This document shows, one piece after another, positions 28,561 to 37,820 of a stretch of DNA of 64,000 nt. How positions within the stretch are numbered: position 1 is the first letter of the stretch; each line of letters starts with the position of its first letter. The DNA comes from Dialister succinatiphilus YIT 11850. Its GTDB lineage: Bacteria; Bacillota; Negativicutes; Veillonellales; Dialisteraceae. The position numbers and the translations under genes were made by a program. The stretch is taken from the NCBI RefSeq assembly GCF_000242435.1, contig NZ_JH591187.1:711478-775477 (forward strand), written 5' to 3'. The notes beneath the pieces are model-generated. The model was not told the DNA's origin. It saw only the letters and a list, made by a program, of their open reading frames with translations, and searched no databases.

Positions 28561-28594
28561 CCACATTTACCCACATTCTACCACATACCACCAC
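28561..28594 (-). promoter_or_regulatory. Four MraZ-type boxes
   Basis: On the minus strand GTGG occurs four times at exactly 10-base spacing (28594-28591, 28584-28581, 28574-28571, 28564-28561), ending 16 bases before the mraZ start. Short G-rich boxes repeated once per helical turn are the known operator type for MraZ. I could not pick the promoter itself with confidence. Confidence 0.75.
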
Positions 28595-28599
28595 TTGCT

Positions 28600-29025
28600 T
28601 ACAACGAAAAAAGTTTGTTTGGTATTGGAAAGGCGAAAATGAATAAGCTTAAAAAAACTCGATATTTACTAATAAAATACAGGATGCTCCATCCAAGGCA
28701 TGCTCTGAAATTCTCCCATTCCCGCCAGCAGCCATCCCCCACCCAATCAAAAAATCCCCACCCGGTGGAGATGAGTGGAGAAATAAAAAAGATACCTGAA
28801 GCAGAGAATATCGGTGGCGGAAATACAAATGACTCCGCCCCGTCATTTTGACCGCAGCTAAGCGGAGTGGAGAAATCTCACGCCACCAGGGGCAAGGAAG
28901 CATGGGAGCAGGAAATTTTCAGACTGGGCGTTTCTATAAAGTACCAAGTCCTTACCGCCCATACCGGCGTCCCCGTTCAAGATGACCAGAACGGCGGAAC
29001 GCTTACCGTCAGAGAGAAGCCACAG
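28600..29025. other. Intergenic stretch between mraZ and gluQRS
   Basis: No gene is convincing here. The part at 28842-28880 reads GTCATTTTGACCGCAG followed by GGAGAAATCTC, a decayed relative of the GTCATTCTGA...GAATCTC repeat seen at 55671-55832. The rest is unremarkable. Confidence 0.5.
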
Positions 29026-29074
29026 AAAAAGGGGCTGTGAAGAAATAAAAAGCATTTCTTCACAGCCCCTTTTT
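29026..29074 (-). terminator. Long terminator hairpin after gluQRS
   Basis: A perfect 21-bp stem (29026-29046 with 29054-29074) with a 7-base loop ends in T runs on both strands, 5 bases after the gluQRS stop. It probably stops readthrough towards mraZ. Confidence 0.92.
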
Positions 29075-29079
29075 ACAGT

Positions 29080-30024
29080 TTATGACACCGGGAGCACAAT
29101 GTGTTTCTTTTGTAAAGCGGTCAGTTTTTCAAAAGGAAAATCTTCCAGCGCTTCCTTAAGGGACACCGGCCTCAGTTCCGGAAGTCCTCCTGCCAGATGG
29201 AGAAGAAGACCAATCAGATCTTCCGGCCTTAAGCCCCGGTTTCTCAGTTCCCTCACGGTGATGCCCTTTTGCCTTTTGGACAGGCGGATGCCCCGGGTAT
29301 CTACCAGAAGGGGCAGGTGACCATACGTGGGCACCTGATATCCCAGCTTCTGGATCAGCCAGGCCTGACCGGGCGTGGAATCCAGAAGATCGTTTCCTCT
29401 GAAAACATGGGTAATCCCCATTTCTCCATCATCGATGGAAACGGCCAGCTGGTAGGCCACCAGGCCGTCAGCCCGCCGGACTACGAAATCATCGGCGCCA
29501 GCCTTAAGTGTCCTGGTGATGGTTCCATAGAATAGATCGGTGAAAGAAATGGTGCTTTCTTCCATGCGCACTCTCCAACAGGGATTTTTGGTCATGGACG
29601 CTCTCTCTTCGGGGGTCAAGTTCCGGCAGTGTCCATCATACACGGGACGTGCTTCCCCTTCATGAGGTGCGGAGAGGACCTGGTGAATGCGGCTCCGGCT
29701 GCAGTAACAGGGATAGATATGGCCCTTCTTTTCCATGGCAGAAAGGATAGAGTCATAAATATCATAGCGCCGGCTCTGTACCGCCGGTCCATAGGAGTAT
29801 ATCCCTTCCGGGCCCTCGTCAAAGTCAAGGCCCATCCAGGAAAGGTCTTCCAGTATGCCCTCTTCATACTCCTTACGACAGCGGTCCCGGTCAATATCTT
29901 CCATGCGGAGAATGATTTTTCCTCCTCGCTGTCTTGTCCAGAGCCAGTTGAGGAAAGCAATCCAGATATTGCCCAGATGCATGCGGCCGGTGGGACTGGG
30001 AGCGAAACGGCTACGGATATCCAT
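29080..30024 (-). CDS. gluQRS: Glutamyl-Q tRNA(Asp) synthetase
   Basis: It attaches glutamate to queuosine at position 34 of tRNA(Asp). It is a truncated GluRS-like catalytic core of 314 residues with no anticodon-binding domain. The class I motif is FAPSPTGRMHLGN (about 7-19), the zinc site CYCSRSR ... YDGHC (about 103-133), and the KMSKS equivalent RLSKRQK (about 240). Start ATG overlaps the stop of the M16 protease (TGATG). Confidence 0.95.
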   Translation of the reverse strand: MDIRSRFAPSPTGRMHLGNIWIAFLNWLWTRQRGGKIILRMEDIDRDRCRKEYEEGILEDLSWMGLDFDEGPEGIYSYGPAVQSRRYDIYDSILSAMEKKGHIYPCYCSRSRIHQVLSAPHEGEARPVYDGHCRNLTPEERASMTKNPCWRVRMEESTISFTDLFYGTITRTLKAGADDFVVRRADGLVAYQLAVSIDDGEMGITHVFRGNDLLDSTPGQAWLIQKLGYQVPTYGHLPLLVDTRGIRLSKRQKGITVRELRNRGLRPEDLIGLLLHLAGGLPELRPVSLKEALEDFPFEKLTALQKKHIVLPVS

Positions 30025-32951
30025 CAGTCCGGCAGGGACCTCACCTTGTCGAAGAGGTCCTTATCCTTCTGAATCTTATCTTCGCTGCCCATGACGCAGA
30101 TGTAGGGATCTTTCATGACACTGTCTACCAGAGGAGCCAGTCTGCGGATATCCTCCACCTGGCAGTTAATGATTTCATCACGAATCTTCATGCGGGATTC
30201 CCTGGTATTGCCGGAAAGGTAATGGACCATGGCCCTCTCGCCTTTCATGGAAGGAGTCAGCTGAATTTCATCGGCTGCCATGGTACCGATGACGTACTTG
30301 GTCATTTCACGGTCAGACAGAGTCAGATTTTCCAGGTATGCCGGCAGTTCTTCGTAGGCCCTGATGGTCTGCGCCAGGTTCGGGTCCCGGTAAGAGCAGA
30401 GAATAGCCGTGCCATCCCGGAGGAACTGGGTGAAAGCACCATAGGCGCCTCCCAGAACACGGACTTTCTTCCACAGATATTCATAGCGGAGAATCGTTTC
30501 CATCACCCTGAGCGCACCGGTATAGGCGAAGCCGTGGCTCTTGAAATTGCCGCCTTTGGCTACGTACTGTACTTTGCCGGAAGTGAGGAACGCTTCGTTT
30601 CTGCTTTCCGGCGGAAAACTGTATACATGGGGCGCTGTTTTCACCCCTACTTCCATATCATCAAGCAGAAGCGGAAGGTTTTCAAGGACTGCCTTCTTTT
30701 CCTCTTCTTCCCCTATGGTTTCAAAGAAAAGACCACTTCTTGTGAAAATCTTTCCGGAAACAGCAGCCAGTTTTTCCTGCAGTCCTTCCCTGTTCTCATC
30801 AAAATGCTTCACCAGGTCTGCCAGGAAGTAGTAGTAGGAAAGGCCGGACTGTTCGGCGAATTCCCCTCCCTTGGAAAAATAGGAGGTCAGTCTTGTCATG
30901 ACCAGGGTATGGCCTCTGGAGAAAGCGCTCATATCCCATTCCGATTTTTCCTGAAGAACCAGTTCTTTCAGCCGCTTGGCATCGGTAAAGAGGGTGTGAT
31001 TGATGACTTCTCCCAAAAGGTCCATGAGCTTGTCCGTCTTGGACGTCAGGGCTTTGGCCCGGATGGTAAGAGCCGGCAGATAGGAAGATGTATCATTCAC
31101 CTTCCCGTAGCCGTTCAGGGCAAAGCTCATGCCGCCGGTATAGGCATTGGACAGGCGGGCCAGTTCGGTGTAGCTGTGCTTTGTGGTGGAAAGGCTTCTA
31201 AGCAGGGAAGAAAGGAGTATGGCATAGGGAATATCCGCTTCCTTCAGATTTCCCAGGGTGAAATAAAGATTCAGGTAGGTAATACCGTTCGTATGAACCT
31301 GAAAATGGAAATGGTCTACGCCGGATACGCTTTCTTTTTCCAGCACCTCTTCTTCTATGGGCCGTTTCAGGTCTTTTCTGGAAAGGAGAGGAATGGTTTT
31401 CAATGCTTCTTCTGTTTCGCCGGAGGCCTGTCTTTCCTTCAGGGCCTTGGTGGAGGCCATGATTTTTTCCAGCTGTTCGTCGGAAAGGCTGCTCTTGAAG
31501 GATGCCAGTTTTTCCGCCGTTTCCTGATTCGCCTTTTCCGTGAGTCCCTTTTCCGGCTTCATGGTAATGAGAACCTGGTGGGGATTCTTAATCACATAGC
31601 GGAGCAGCAGGTTTTCAAAATAGTTGGTTTTCAGGTTCTTCCGCAGGGTGTTCATATCATCAATGTAGCGCAGCGCATCCATGGGATTCCTGTCGTAAAG
31701 CCACATATCCATGGCACGGACGCCGTAGAAAAGTCCCTTTGGCCTTCCCTGGTAGTCATTTTCACGGGCCGTAAATTCAGTGCGGTTCAGTGCGGCTTCC
31801 AGCATGTCTTTGTCAATTCCTTTGAGGGCAATGGAACGAAGGGTACTGTCCACTACATCTGCAAAAGCGGCCTGCTTATCCACTTCCGAGCCGGTGGCTT
31901 CCACAATCCATACAGGCTGCTTGTAGCTGTCACCGTAGGAACCGGACAGGTCGCTGCCAAGGCCTGCATCCAGTACCGCCTGCTTCAGCGGAGCGCCGTC
32001 CATATCGATGAGTACATAGTTAAGAATACGGAAAGCCAGAGAGTCCATGGTGGTCATATGGTCGTTGAAAGCGGTGTAGAGCGCATGGATGGCCTTGCCT
32101 TCGGTACTTTCATTTTCCGCAATGCCGTAGGGAGCGGTGAGAGATACCCTTTTACTGAAGGGAGCCTGGGTTTTAACCATAGAATCCACATTTCTTTTAT
32201 CGAAAGCAGACAGGTATTCCCTGTCCAGATAGTCCAGCGTCTTTTCAATATCCATATCGCCGTAGAGGTAAATATAGCTGTTGGATGGATGATAAAAACG
32301 GCGGTGGAATTCTGTAAATTCACGGAAAGAAAGGGTAGGAATCACTTCCGGGTCCCCGCCGGATTCCACGCCGTAGGTGGTGTTAGGAAAAAGCTTTTCC
32401 ATGGCCCGGTCTTCCATAATGGCTTCCGGAGAGGAAAGAGCCCCCTTCATTTCGTTGTATACCACTCCATTGTAGGTCAGAGGCGCATCTTTGTTTTCCA
32501 GCTCGTAATGCCAGCCTTCCTGCATGAGAATCTGCGGATTTTTCAGGCAGTTGGGATAGAAAACCGCATCCAGGTACACATCCATGAGATTGTGGAAATC
32601 CACATCATTTCTGCTGGCAATGGGATACATGGTCTTATCGGGCCAGGTAATGGCATTGAGGAATGTGTTGAGGGACCCTTTGGCCAGCTCCACGAAAGGC
32701 TCCTTCAGCGGATATTTCCGGGAACCGCAGAGAGTGGAATGTTCCATGATATGGGGTGTGCCCTTGGAATTATCCGGTGTGGTGCGGAAACAGATATAAA
32801 ATACTTTGTTATCATCGTCGTTGTCCAGATACATGAGACGGGCGCCGCTCTTGACGTGCTCCATCAGGTACGCATCGGAATTGACTTCTTCAATATGAGA
32901 CATGGAGTTCACGCGAAATCCGTGAACCATATCGCCCATTTTCCATTTCAT
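30024..32951 (-). CDS. M16 family metalloprotease, PreP/Cym1 type
   Basis: A 975-residue zinc protease with the two-lobed architecture of presequence protease, closing over unfolded peptides. The inverted zinc motif HIMEH is at about 68-72 in TPHIMEHSTLCGSRKYP, and the distal glutamate lies about 75 residues on in YNEMKGALSSPE. No signal peptide is seen, so it probably degrades peptides in the cytoplasm. It follows lysC but is separated by a terminator and starts gluQRS by overlap. Confidence 0.93.
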   Translation of the reverse strand: MKWKMGDMVHGFRVNSMSHIEEVNSDAYLMEHVKSGARLMYLDNDDDNKVFYICFRTTPDNSKGTPHIMEHSTLCGSRKYPLKEPFVELAKGSLNTFLNAITWPDKTMYPIASRNDVDFHNLMDVYLDAVFYPNCLKNPQILMQEGWHYELENKDAPLTYNGVVYNEMKGALSSPEAIMEDRAMEKLFPNTTYGVESGGDPEVIPTLSFREFTEFHRRFYHPSNSYIYLYGDMDIEKTLDYLDREYLSAFDKRNVDSMVKTQAPFSKRVSLTAPYGIAENESTEGKAIHALYTAFNDHMTTMDSLAFRILNYVLIDMDGAPLKQAVLDAGLGSDLSGSYGDSYKQPVWIVEATGSEVDKQAAFADVVDSTLRSIALKGIDKDMLEAALNRTEFTARENDYQGRPKGLFYGVRAMDMWLYDRNPMDALRYIDDMNTLRKNLKTNYFENLLLRYVIKNPHQVLITMKPEKGLTEKANQETAEKLASFKSSLSDEQLEKIMASTKALKERQASGETEEALKTIPLLSRKDLKRPIEEEVLEKESVSGVDHFHFQVHTNGITYLNLYFTLGNLKEADIPYAILLSSLLRSLSTTKHSYTELARLSNAYTGGMSFALNGYGKVNDTSSYLPALTIRAKALTSKTDKLMDLLGEVINHTLFTDAKRLKELVLQEKSEWDMSAFSRGHTLVMTRLTSYFSKGGEFAEQSGLSYYYFLADLVKHFDENREGLQEKLAAVSGKIFTRSGLFFETIGEEEEKKAVLENLPLLLDDMEVGVKTAPHVYSFPPESRNEAFLTSGKVQYVAKGGNFKSHGFAYTGALRVMETILRYEYLWKKVRVLGGAYGAFTQFLRDGTAILCSYRDPNLAQTIRAYEELPAYLENLTLSDREMTKYVIGTMAADEIQLTPSMKGERAMVHYLSGNTRESRMKIRDEIINCQVEDIRRLAPLVDSVMKDPYICVMGSEDKIQKDKDLFDKVRSLPD

Positions 32952-32972
32952 ATAAAACCTCCAGAACGTACG

Positions 32973-33002
32973 AAAAAGCGCAGGCGCATACCTGTGCTTT
33001 TT
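32973..33002 (-). terminator. Terminator after lysC
   Basis: AAAAAGCGCAGG pairs with CCTGTGCTTTTT (one G-T pair) around a 6-base loop; T run on the minus strand, 18 bases after the lysC stop. Confidence 0.85.
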
Positions 33003-33019
33003 CTGTTATAAAATGCAGA

Positions 33020-34252
33020 TTATTCAGCTTTGGCAGCAGGGAAAAATTCATCATGAATCGCCTGCACTGCCTTATCCAGATCTTTTCTCAAAATAAGACA
33101 GGAAATACTGATTTCAGAGGTGCTCACAATATCAATATTCACACCGGCCCTTCCCAAGGCGCCAAACATACGGGCTGCTACGCCGGGAGTGCCGAGCATG
33201 CCGGCACCAACCACAGAAACCTTAGCCGTGTCATCATCATAAATGACCTCTTCCAGCTTTCCTTCATCCCGCATCTGCTCCAGAACCCGTTTAGCATCAG
33301 GCAGATCCGTATCTTCGATAGTGAAGATAATGTCTGTTTTATCATCATTGGAATTCCTTACGCTCTGCACAATCATATCAACGGTGATATTGTCTTCAGC
33401 CAGAGCGGAGAATACCATGTACGCCACGCCGGGAATATTTCTAAGCCCCAGCACAGCAATCCTTGCAGCATGGGCATCCTGCGCCACGCCTCTTACTGCT
33501 TCATTCTTTCCATCCATTGTGCATACCTCCCGGATAATGGTGCCTTCTTCATCGGTAAATGTAGACCGTACATGAATCGGAATATGATACTTCATGCCCA
33601 GCTCCACACTGCGAGGCTGCATAACGCCGGCCCCCAGCCTTGCCATTTCAAGCATTTCCGTATTAGTGATTTCCTTCATCTTGACGCAGCCCTTCACATG
33701 ACGGGGATCAGCAGAATAAATGCCATCCACATCAGTAAAGATTTCGCACATATCCGCATGCATGGCTCCCGCCAGCGCCACTGCCGTAGCATCAGAGCCG
33801 CCGCGGCCAAGGGTAGCCACATCGCCATTGGGCATCAGACCCTGGAAACCGGCCACAATCACGATTTTGCCCTCTTCCAGTTCCCGAAGCACCCGGTCAG
33901 GTTTCACATCATCAATCGTAGCCTTTCCATAAGCGCCGCCGGCTATAATGCCTGCCTGGGGGCCGGTCAGGGAAATCGCCGGAACGCCCAGCTTTTTGAA
34001 AGTCATTGCCATCAGCGCAATGGACATCTGCTCTCCCGTAGCCAGGAGCATATCCATTTCTCTGCCGTGATTGACAGAAGAAACCTGGGATGCCAGGTCC
34101 AGAAGATCATCTGTGGTGTCCCCCATGGCGGATACCACGATCACGATCTTATCCCCCGGCTTCCGATCGCGAAGAACGCGGTTTGCAATATTCAGCATTT
34201 TTTCCGGTGTAGCCACCGAACTTCCACCGAACTTCTTAACATAAAGTGCCAT
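33020..34252 (-). CDS. lysC: Aspartate kinase
   Basis: It phosphorylates aspartate, the entry step to lysine, diaminopimelate, threonine and methionine. The N-terminal VKKFGGSSVATPEKM, then FTDVDGIYSADPRHV (about 170-185), and two ACT domains in the C-terminal third, the site of feedback control. It feeds hom and thrB at 8-10.6 kb and the DAP used by MurE. It has its own promoter and no L-box-like lysine leader is visible in the short 5' region. Confidence 0.97.
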   Translation of the reverse strand: MALYVKKFGGSSVATPEKMLNIANRVLRDRKPGDKIVIVVSAMGDTTDDLLDLASQVSSVNHGREMDMLLATGEQMSIALMAMTFKKLGVPAISLTGPQAGIIAGGAYGKATIDDVKPDRVLRELEEGKIVIVAGFQGLMPNGDVATLGRGGSDATAVALAGAMHADMCEIFTDVDGIYSADPRHVKGCVKMKEITNTEMLEMARLGAGVMQPRSVELGMKYHIPIHVRSTFTDEEGTIIREVCTMDGKNEAVRGVAQDAHAARIAVLGLRNIPGVAYMVFSALAEDNITVDMIVQSVRNSNDDKTDIIFTIEDTDLPDAKRVLEQMRDEGKLEEVIYDDDTAKVSVVGAGMLGTPGVAARMFGALGRAGVNIDIVSTSEISISCLILRKDLDKAVQAIHDEFFPAAKAE

Positions 34253-34299
34253 TTACATCCCTCATTTACTGAGTAATCCATATATCTACAACTTAGAAA

Positions 34300-34328
34300 A
34301 TTTTATCATGCCCGCCCATTTATGTAAA
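34300..34328 (-). promoter_or_regulatory. lysC promoter
   Basis: TTTACA (34328-34323) and TAAAAT (34305-34300) are separated by 17 bases, giving a leader of only about 40 nt, too short for a lysine riboswitch. Confidence 0.65.
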
Positions 34329-34442
34329 GAACATTGTTAAAAATTGGGACGTTTAAGGCCCCTTTCGGAGAGCTTGCCCTTTATCGATGGTGCCCCTGCC
34401 TGCAGGGCGGCAGAACGCGTCGAAGGGATGCCTTCCTGGTTT

Positions 34443-34507
34443 AACTGTCAGCCAGGGAGATAACGAAGGAAGATGGCGGGAAGCGGGACGGCTGATGTCT
34501 GACAGTT
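34443..34507. other. Intergenic hairpin after cobO
   Basis: AACTGTCAG (34443-34451) pairs with CTGACAGTT (34499-34507), and CAGCC with GGCTG in an alternative inner fold. There is no T run, so it is not a simple terminator. The rest of the gap (34329-34525) looks like worn copies of the GC-rich hairpin sequence seen in other gaps. Confidence 0.4.
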
Positions 34508-34525
34508 TGATAGTCTATCATCTTC

Positions 34526-35080
34526 TCAGAACTCGATTCCCTTCCTGGCGCGGATGCCCTTCTGGAAAGCATGCTTTACCAGAGTCATTTCCGTCACCGT
34601 GTCAGCCAGATCGATGAGTTCTTTCGGCGCATAACGGCCGGTGAGAATCATATTAAGCCTCACCGGCCGTTCCCGGATCAGCCTTGCCACCTCTTCTGTT
34701 TCCAGCATGCCGAAGTGGATGGCGTAGTTGATTTCATCAAGCACCACTAAATCCCAGGCGCCGCTCATGACTTCCTTTCTCACCATATCCCAGGCCCGGC
34801 GGGCCAATTCTTTCTTTTCCGCCAGTCTTTCCTCGTTTTCCGGATCTTTTTTATTGTGGAACACAAAACCGTCGCCCATGGGTCTGATTTCTATGCGCCC
34901 CTCTGCTTTCCCCAGCGTTTCGATAGCCTTCAGCTCCCCGTACTTCCAGGCCCCTTTGATGAACTGGAGAATCAGAACTTTCTGTCCGTCGCCCCAGGCG
35001 CGGATGGCGGTCCCAAGAGCAGCAGTGGTCTTTCCTTTGCCCGTTCCCGTATTAATAAGCACAAGTCCTTTTGTTTCCAT
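34526..35080 (-). CDS. cobO: Corrinoid adenosyltransferase, CobO/BtuR type
   Basis: It transfers the adenosyl group of ATP to cob(I)alamin-type corrinoids. The P-loop variant is TGTGKGKTTAALGTAIRAWG (about 11-30), with VVLDEINYAIHFGML (about 110) and LTGRYAPKELIDLAD. 184 residues. ATG 35080 has AAAGGG upstream; an upstream extension of 21 codons lacks conservation. It ends the cobI-cbiA-cobO unit. Confidence 0.95.
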   Translation of the reverse strand: METKGLVLINTGTGKGKTTAALGTAIRAWGDGQKVLILQFIKGAWKYGELKAIETLGKAEGRIEIRPMGDGFVFHNKKDPENEERLAEKKELARRAWDMVRKEVMSGAWDLVVLDEINYAIHFGMLETEEVARLIRERPVRLNMILTGRYAPKELIDLADTVTEMTLVKHAFQKGIRARKGIEF

Positions 35081-35142
35081 ATGTTTCCCTTTCTTGGACA
35101 GGAAATCAGATATGGAAGGAATGTTCCTTCCATATCGAATCA

Positions 35143-36510
35143 TTACCTATTTTTATAAGCCAGACAGGAAGCCAGAAATTTATCCGCTGCCTTTGGATTT
35201 CCCTCAAAAGACAGATGGAGATAGCTGGCCAGCACATTGCCCCTGGCAAAGCCTTCCAGATGGCCTTCTTTCTGCCTCGTCCCCTTTAAGTTGTAGGCCC
35301 AGGGAAAATCATCATCGCAGGCAAGGGTGGAAAAATGGAATTCGTGGCCCTTCAGGATATCTCCTTCATCAGCTATGATACTCTTCCTCAGCGCTTTCCC
35401 GGTCACATAGCCCACCCGCTGCAGCTTTTTCTGCATTTCGCATACGCCCGGCACCAGGCCTGCCATTTCATAAGCATCGCCGTCAAATCCCTGGATTTTC
35501 CGGCAAAGATACATAAGCCCGCCGCATTCCGCATAGACAGGCATGCCGGAAGCCGCAGCCTGCCGGATGGAATCCTTCATGGACCTGTTATTTTCCAGCT
35601 CATGGAGGAACATTTCAGGGAATCCGCCGCCAAAAATGAGCCCGTCCACATCAGGAACAACGCTGTCCCTTAAAGGGCTGAAATCGATGAGCTCCGCCCC
35701 CATTTTTTCCAAGGCATGAAGACTGGCCGGATAATAGAAGGAGAAAGCTTCATCCCTGGCCACGCCAATACGGACCGGAACCTTCTTCTTTTCTTCCCTG
35801 TCTTTTTCCACGAGAAGCGAAGGTGCGCTTTTGGCAATGGACAACAGCTTCTCCGTATCCACCCAGCGGCCTGCATCTTCTCCCATATGGCGGATCAGGT
35901 CCGCCGTTTCGATTTCCGTCACCGGAGTCAGGCCCAGATGACGCTCCGGCGTCTTGAGTCCATCGTCCCGATGGTAAGCGCCAATGACAGGCATATGAAT
36001 TTTCTCCATCACATCCCGCACCATGGCTTCATGACGGTCAGAGCCCAGCCGATTAAGAATCACGCCGGCTATGTGGGTATCCCTGTCATATTCCCGAAAT
36101 CCCAGAGCCGTGGCAGCGATGCTGTAGCCCACGGACTTGCAGTCCAGCACAAGGATAACCGGCGCTTTGAGCCTTTTGGCAATATCAGCCGAGGAGCTGA
36201 CCCCTTTGGCGCCGCCGTCATAGAGGCCCATGACCCCTTCGATAATGGAAATGTCCGCATCTCTGGAAAGATAGGAGAAATTGGACACCAGATGATCCGC
36301 CGGCGTCATCCAGGTATCCAGATTGTAGGAAGGTCTCCCAGCTGCCTTTTCATGGAAACCGGGATCAATATAGTCCGGACCCACCTTGAAAGGCTGGGCC
36401 TTCAGTCCCTTGGAGTGGAAATAAGCTAACAGTCCGGTGACAATGGTGGTTTTCCCCACTCCGCTGTTTGTCCCCGCAATCACCACCCGGGGACGGATAA
36501 GCCCTGCCAT
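35143..36510 (-). CDS. cbiA: Cobyrinate a,c-diamide synthase
   Basis: It amidates side chains a and c of the corrin ring using glutamine and ATP. N-terminal dethiobiotin-synthetase-like P-loop AGTNSGVGKTTIVTGLL (about 12-28) and a C-terminal class I glutaminase with the nucleophile in PVYAECGGLMYL (about 328-339). Length 455. It abuts cobI at 36510/36511. A start 9 bases past the neighbour is not needed. Confidence 0.95.
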   Translation of the reverse strand: MAGLIRPRVVIAGTNSGVGKTTIVTGLLAYFHSKGLKAQPFKVGPDYIDPGFHEKAAGRPSYNLDTWMTPADHLVSNFSYLSRDADISIIEGVMGLYDGGAKGVSSSADIAKRLKAPVILVLDCKSVGYSIAATALGFREYDRDTHIAGVILNRLGSDRHEAMVRDVMEKIHMPVIGAYHRDDGLKTPERHLGLTPVTEIETADLIRHMGEDAGRWVDTEKLLSIAKSAPSLLVEKDREEKKKVPVRIGVARDEAFSFYYPASLHALEKMGAELIDFSPLRDSVVPDVDGLIFGGGFPEMFLHELENNRSMKDSIRQAAASGMPVYAECGGLMYLCRKIQGFDGDAYEMAGLVPGVCEMQKKLQRVGYVTGKALRKSIIADEGDILKGHEFHFSTLACDDDFPWAYNLKGTRQKEGHLEGFARGNVLASYLHLSFEGNPKAADKFLASCLAYKNR

Positions 36511-37221
36511 TTATTTATCTCTCTTGGCAATAATGGTACTGAGATAGTTCGGTTTGTAATCAGCAGGCAGACTGTCAATATCGCGAATCACGATTTCATC
36601 AGGAAGCCCGGCGCGGCAAACCATGACAGACCGCTTGATCATATGGTGCTTTCTCAGTTCCTCCTGCACAAAGGCAAAGCTCTTATACACCTTCATAATC
36701 ACCGCATTGTCGGAAGCGGACAGAGCCTTGTCAAACTTCTCGTGATCAGCAGTAGCAGGAATAATGAGCACATTTTCCTCCCACTCCGTCACCGGAAGGC
36801 CGATGTAAGAAGCAATCCCCAGAAAAGCAGGAATGCCCGGAATCGTTTCCACCTCATAATCCGGAGAATCCTTGAATTCATTGAAAATATACATATACGT
36901 GCTGTAGAGCATAGGATCTCCCAGAGTCAGAAATACCAGATTTTTCCCTTCATCCAGCTTCTCCGCAATGATTTTCCTGTTTTCAGCCCACTGTTTTTCT
37001 ACAGCCTCCATGTCCCTGCTCATCTGGAACACCATGGGAAGAATTGCAGTCTTATCAGAAATATAGGGCTTTGCAATGTTAAAAGCCACAGACCCCTCTT
37101 TCTTCTCCGTCTTTGGCGTAATAATCATATCAGCCGCCCGGATAGCCTCCACAGCCTTCACAGTCAGCAGCTTGGAATCCCCCGGTCCCACACCGATCCC
37201 ATATAATTTTCCCTTATTCAT
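36511..37221 (-). CDS. cobI: Precorrin-2/cobalt-factor II C20-methyltransferase
   Basis: A SAM-dependent uroporphyrinogen-methylase-fold enzyme that methylates C20 of the corrin precursor. 236 residues with the N-terminal GIGVGPGDSKLLTVKAVEAI, LTLGDPMLYSTYMYI (about 98-112) and GIPAFLGIAS. It is the only ring methylase in the window, so the other ring-building genes must lie elsewhere or be missing. First gene of the unit; also called cbiL in the anaerobic route. Confidence 0.95.
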   Translation of the reverse strand: MNKGKLYGIGVGPGDSKLLTVKAVEAIRAADMIITPKTEKKEGSVAFNIAKPYISDKTAILPMVFQMSRDMEAVEKQWAENRKIIAEKLDEGKNLVFLTLGDPMLYSTYMYIFNEFKDSPDYEVETIPGIPAFLGIASYIGLPVTEWEENVLIIPATADHEKFDKALSASDNAVIMKVYKSFAFVQEELRKHHMIKRSVMVCRAGLPDEIVIRDIDSLPADYKPNYLSTIIAKRDK

Positions 37222-37260
37222 ATGAAATACCTCCTCATAAAATATACATAGTACTTTTAT

Positions 37261-37289
37261 ATTGTATCATCTGCGCCCAAAGGTAGCAA
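37261..37289 (-). promoter_or_regulatory. Promoter of cobI-cbiA-cobO
   Basis: TTGCTA (37289-37284) and TACAAT (37266-37261) are separated by 17 bases, about 40 bases before cobI. The leader is too short to hold a cobalamin riboswitch. Confidence 0.65.
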
Positions 37290-37295
37290 AAAGTT

Positions 37296-37412
37296 CTTAT
37301 GGACACGCCCGCAGGGCGTGAGGGATTCTTAGGATTGACCGGCCTCATGGCCGGCGGGTCCGTAAGTTTGACGGCCTTTCAGGCCGAGGGTTGTGATGGC
37401 ACCTTTGGAGCC
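37296..37412 (+). repeat. Hairpin-linker array, copy 1
   Basis: Three small palindromes, ACGCCC-GCA-GGGCGT, CCGGCC-TCAT-GGCCGG and GGCCT-TTC-AGGCC, are separated by related linkers (GAGGGATTCTTAGGATTGA; CGGGTCCGTAAGTTTGAC) and end in GAGGGTTGTGATGG. The same plan recurs in later gaps. The following bases to 37560 are GC-rich and non-coding. Confidence 0.75.
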
Positions 37413-37599
37413 GCTCTGTGGCCCAGGTTCAGAAAGTTCAAAAAGTTCGGCCTGCCTTTGGCAAGCTGCTTCAGAAGATGGCAGCGGCTGACGCCGCAGT
37501 TTTATAATGCCACCCTTCAGGCGGTAATGGGCGTCCTTAAGCTGAAAGGCCGGCTCTTATGATAAAACCTTAAAAAGCTTAAAAACCGCCCTGGCAATT

Positions 37600-37745
37600 G
37601 ATAAAAAAACGAGCAAGCCGGGCCTGCGGCCCGTTGGAAAGTTTTTTTTATAAAAGGCGCCTTTAATAATTAATGGCGCCCACCACCACCCTTTGAACCC
37701 TTTGAATCCTCAAGTCCCAAAGGGGCTTGTACACAAGGCCCTCTT
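37600..37745 (-). repeat. Hairpin-linker array, copy 2
   Basis: On the minus strand AAGCCCC-TTT-GGGACTT is followed by GAGGATTCAAAGGGTT, GGTGGTGG, then GGCGCC...GGCGCC with an A/T-rich loop and TTTTATAA, then CGGGCC-GCA-GGCCCG on the same side. The array at 42288-42470 has the same order of parts. Confidence 0.65.
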
Positions 37746-37772
37746 TCCATCTTCCTTATTATGCGATACAAT
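37744..37772 (+). promoter_or_regulatory. Possible promoter of the small plus-strand gene
   Basis: TTTCCA (37744-37749) and TACAAT (37767-37772), 17 bases apart, about 49 bases before the start at 37821. The -35 match is modest. Confidence 0.45.
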
Positions 37773-37820
37773 AAAATTATCATATCATATAGAGCATTGG
37801 GCTCTCCAGGAGGTTATTAC

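Noticed and set aside
34340..34507. Cobalamin riboswitch near cobO
   Set aside because: GGTGCC and some short G-rich phrases are present on the plus strand, but there is no clear B12 box, and no cob gene follows in that direction.
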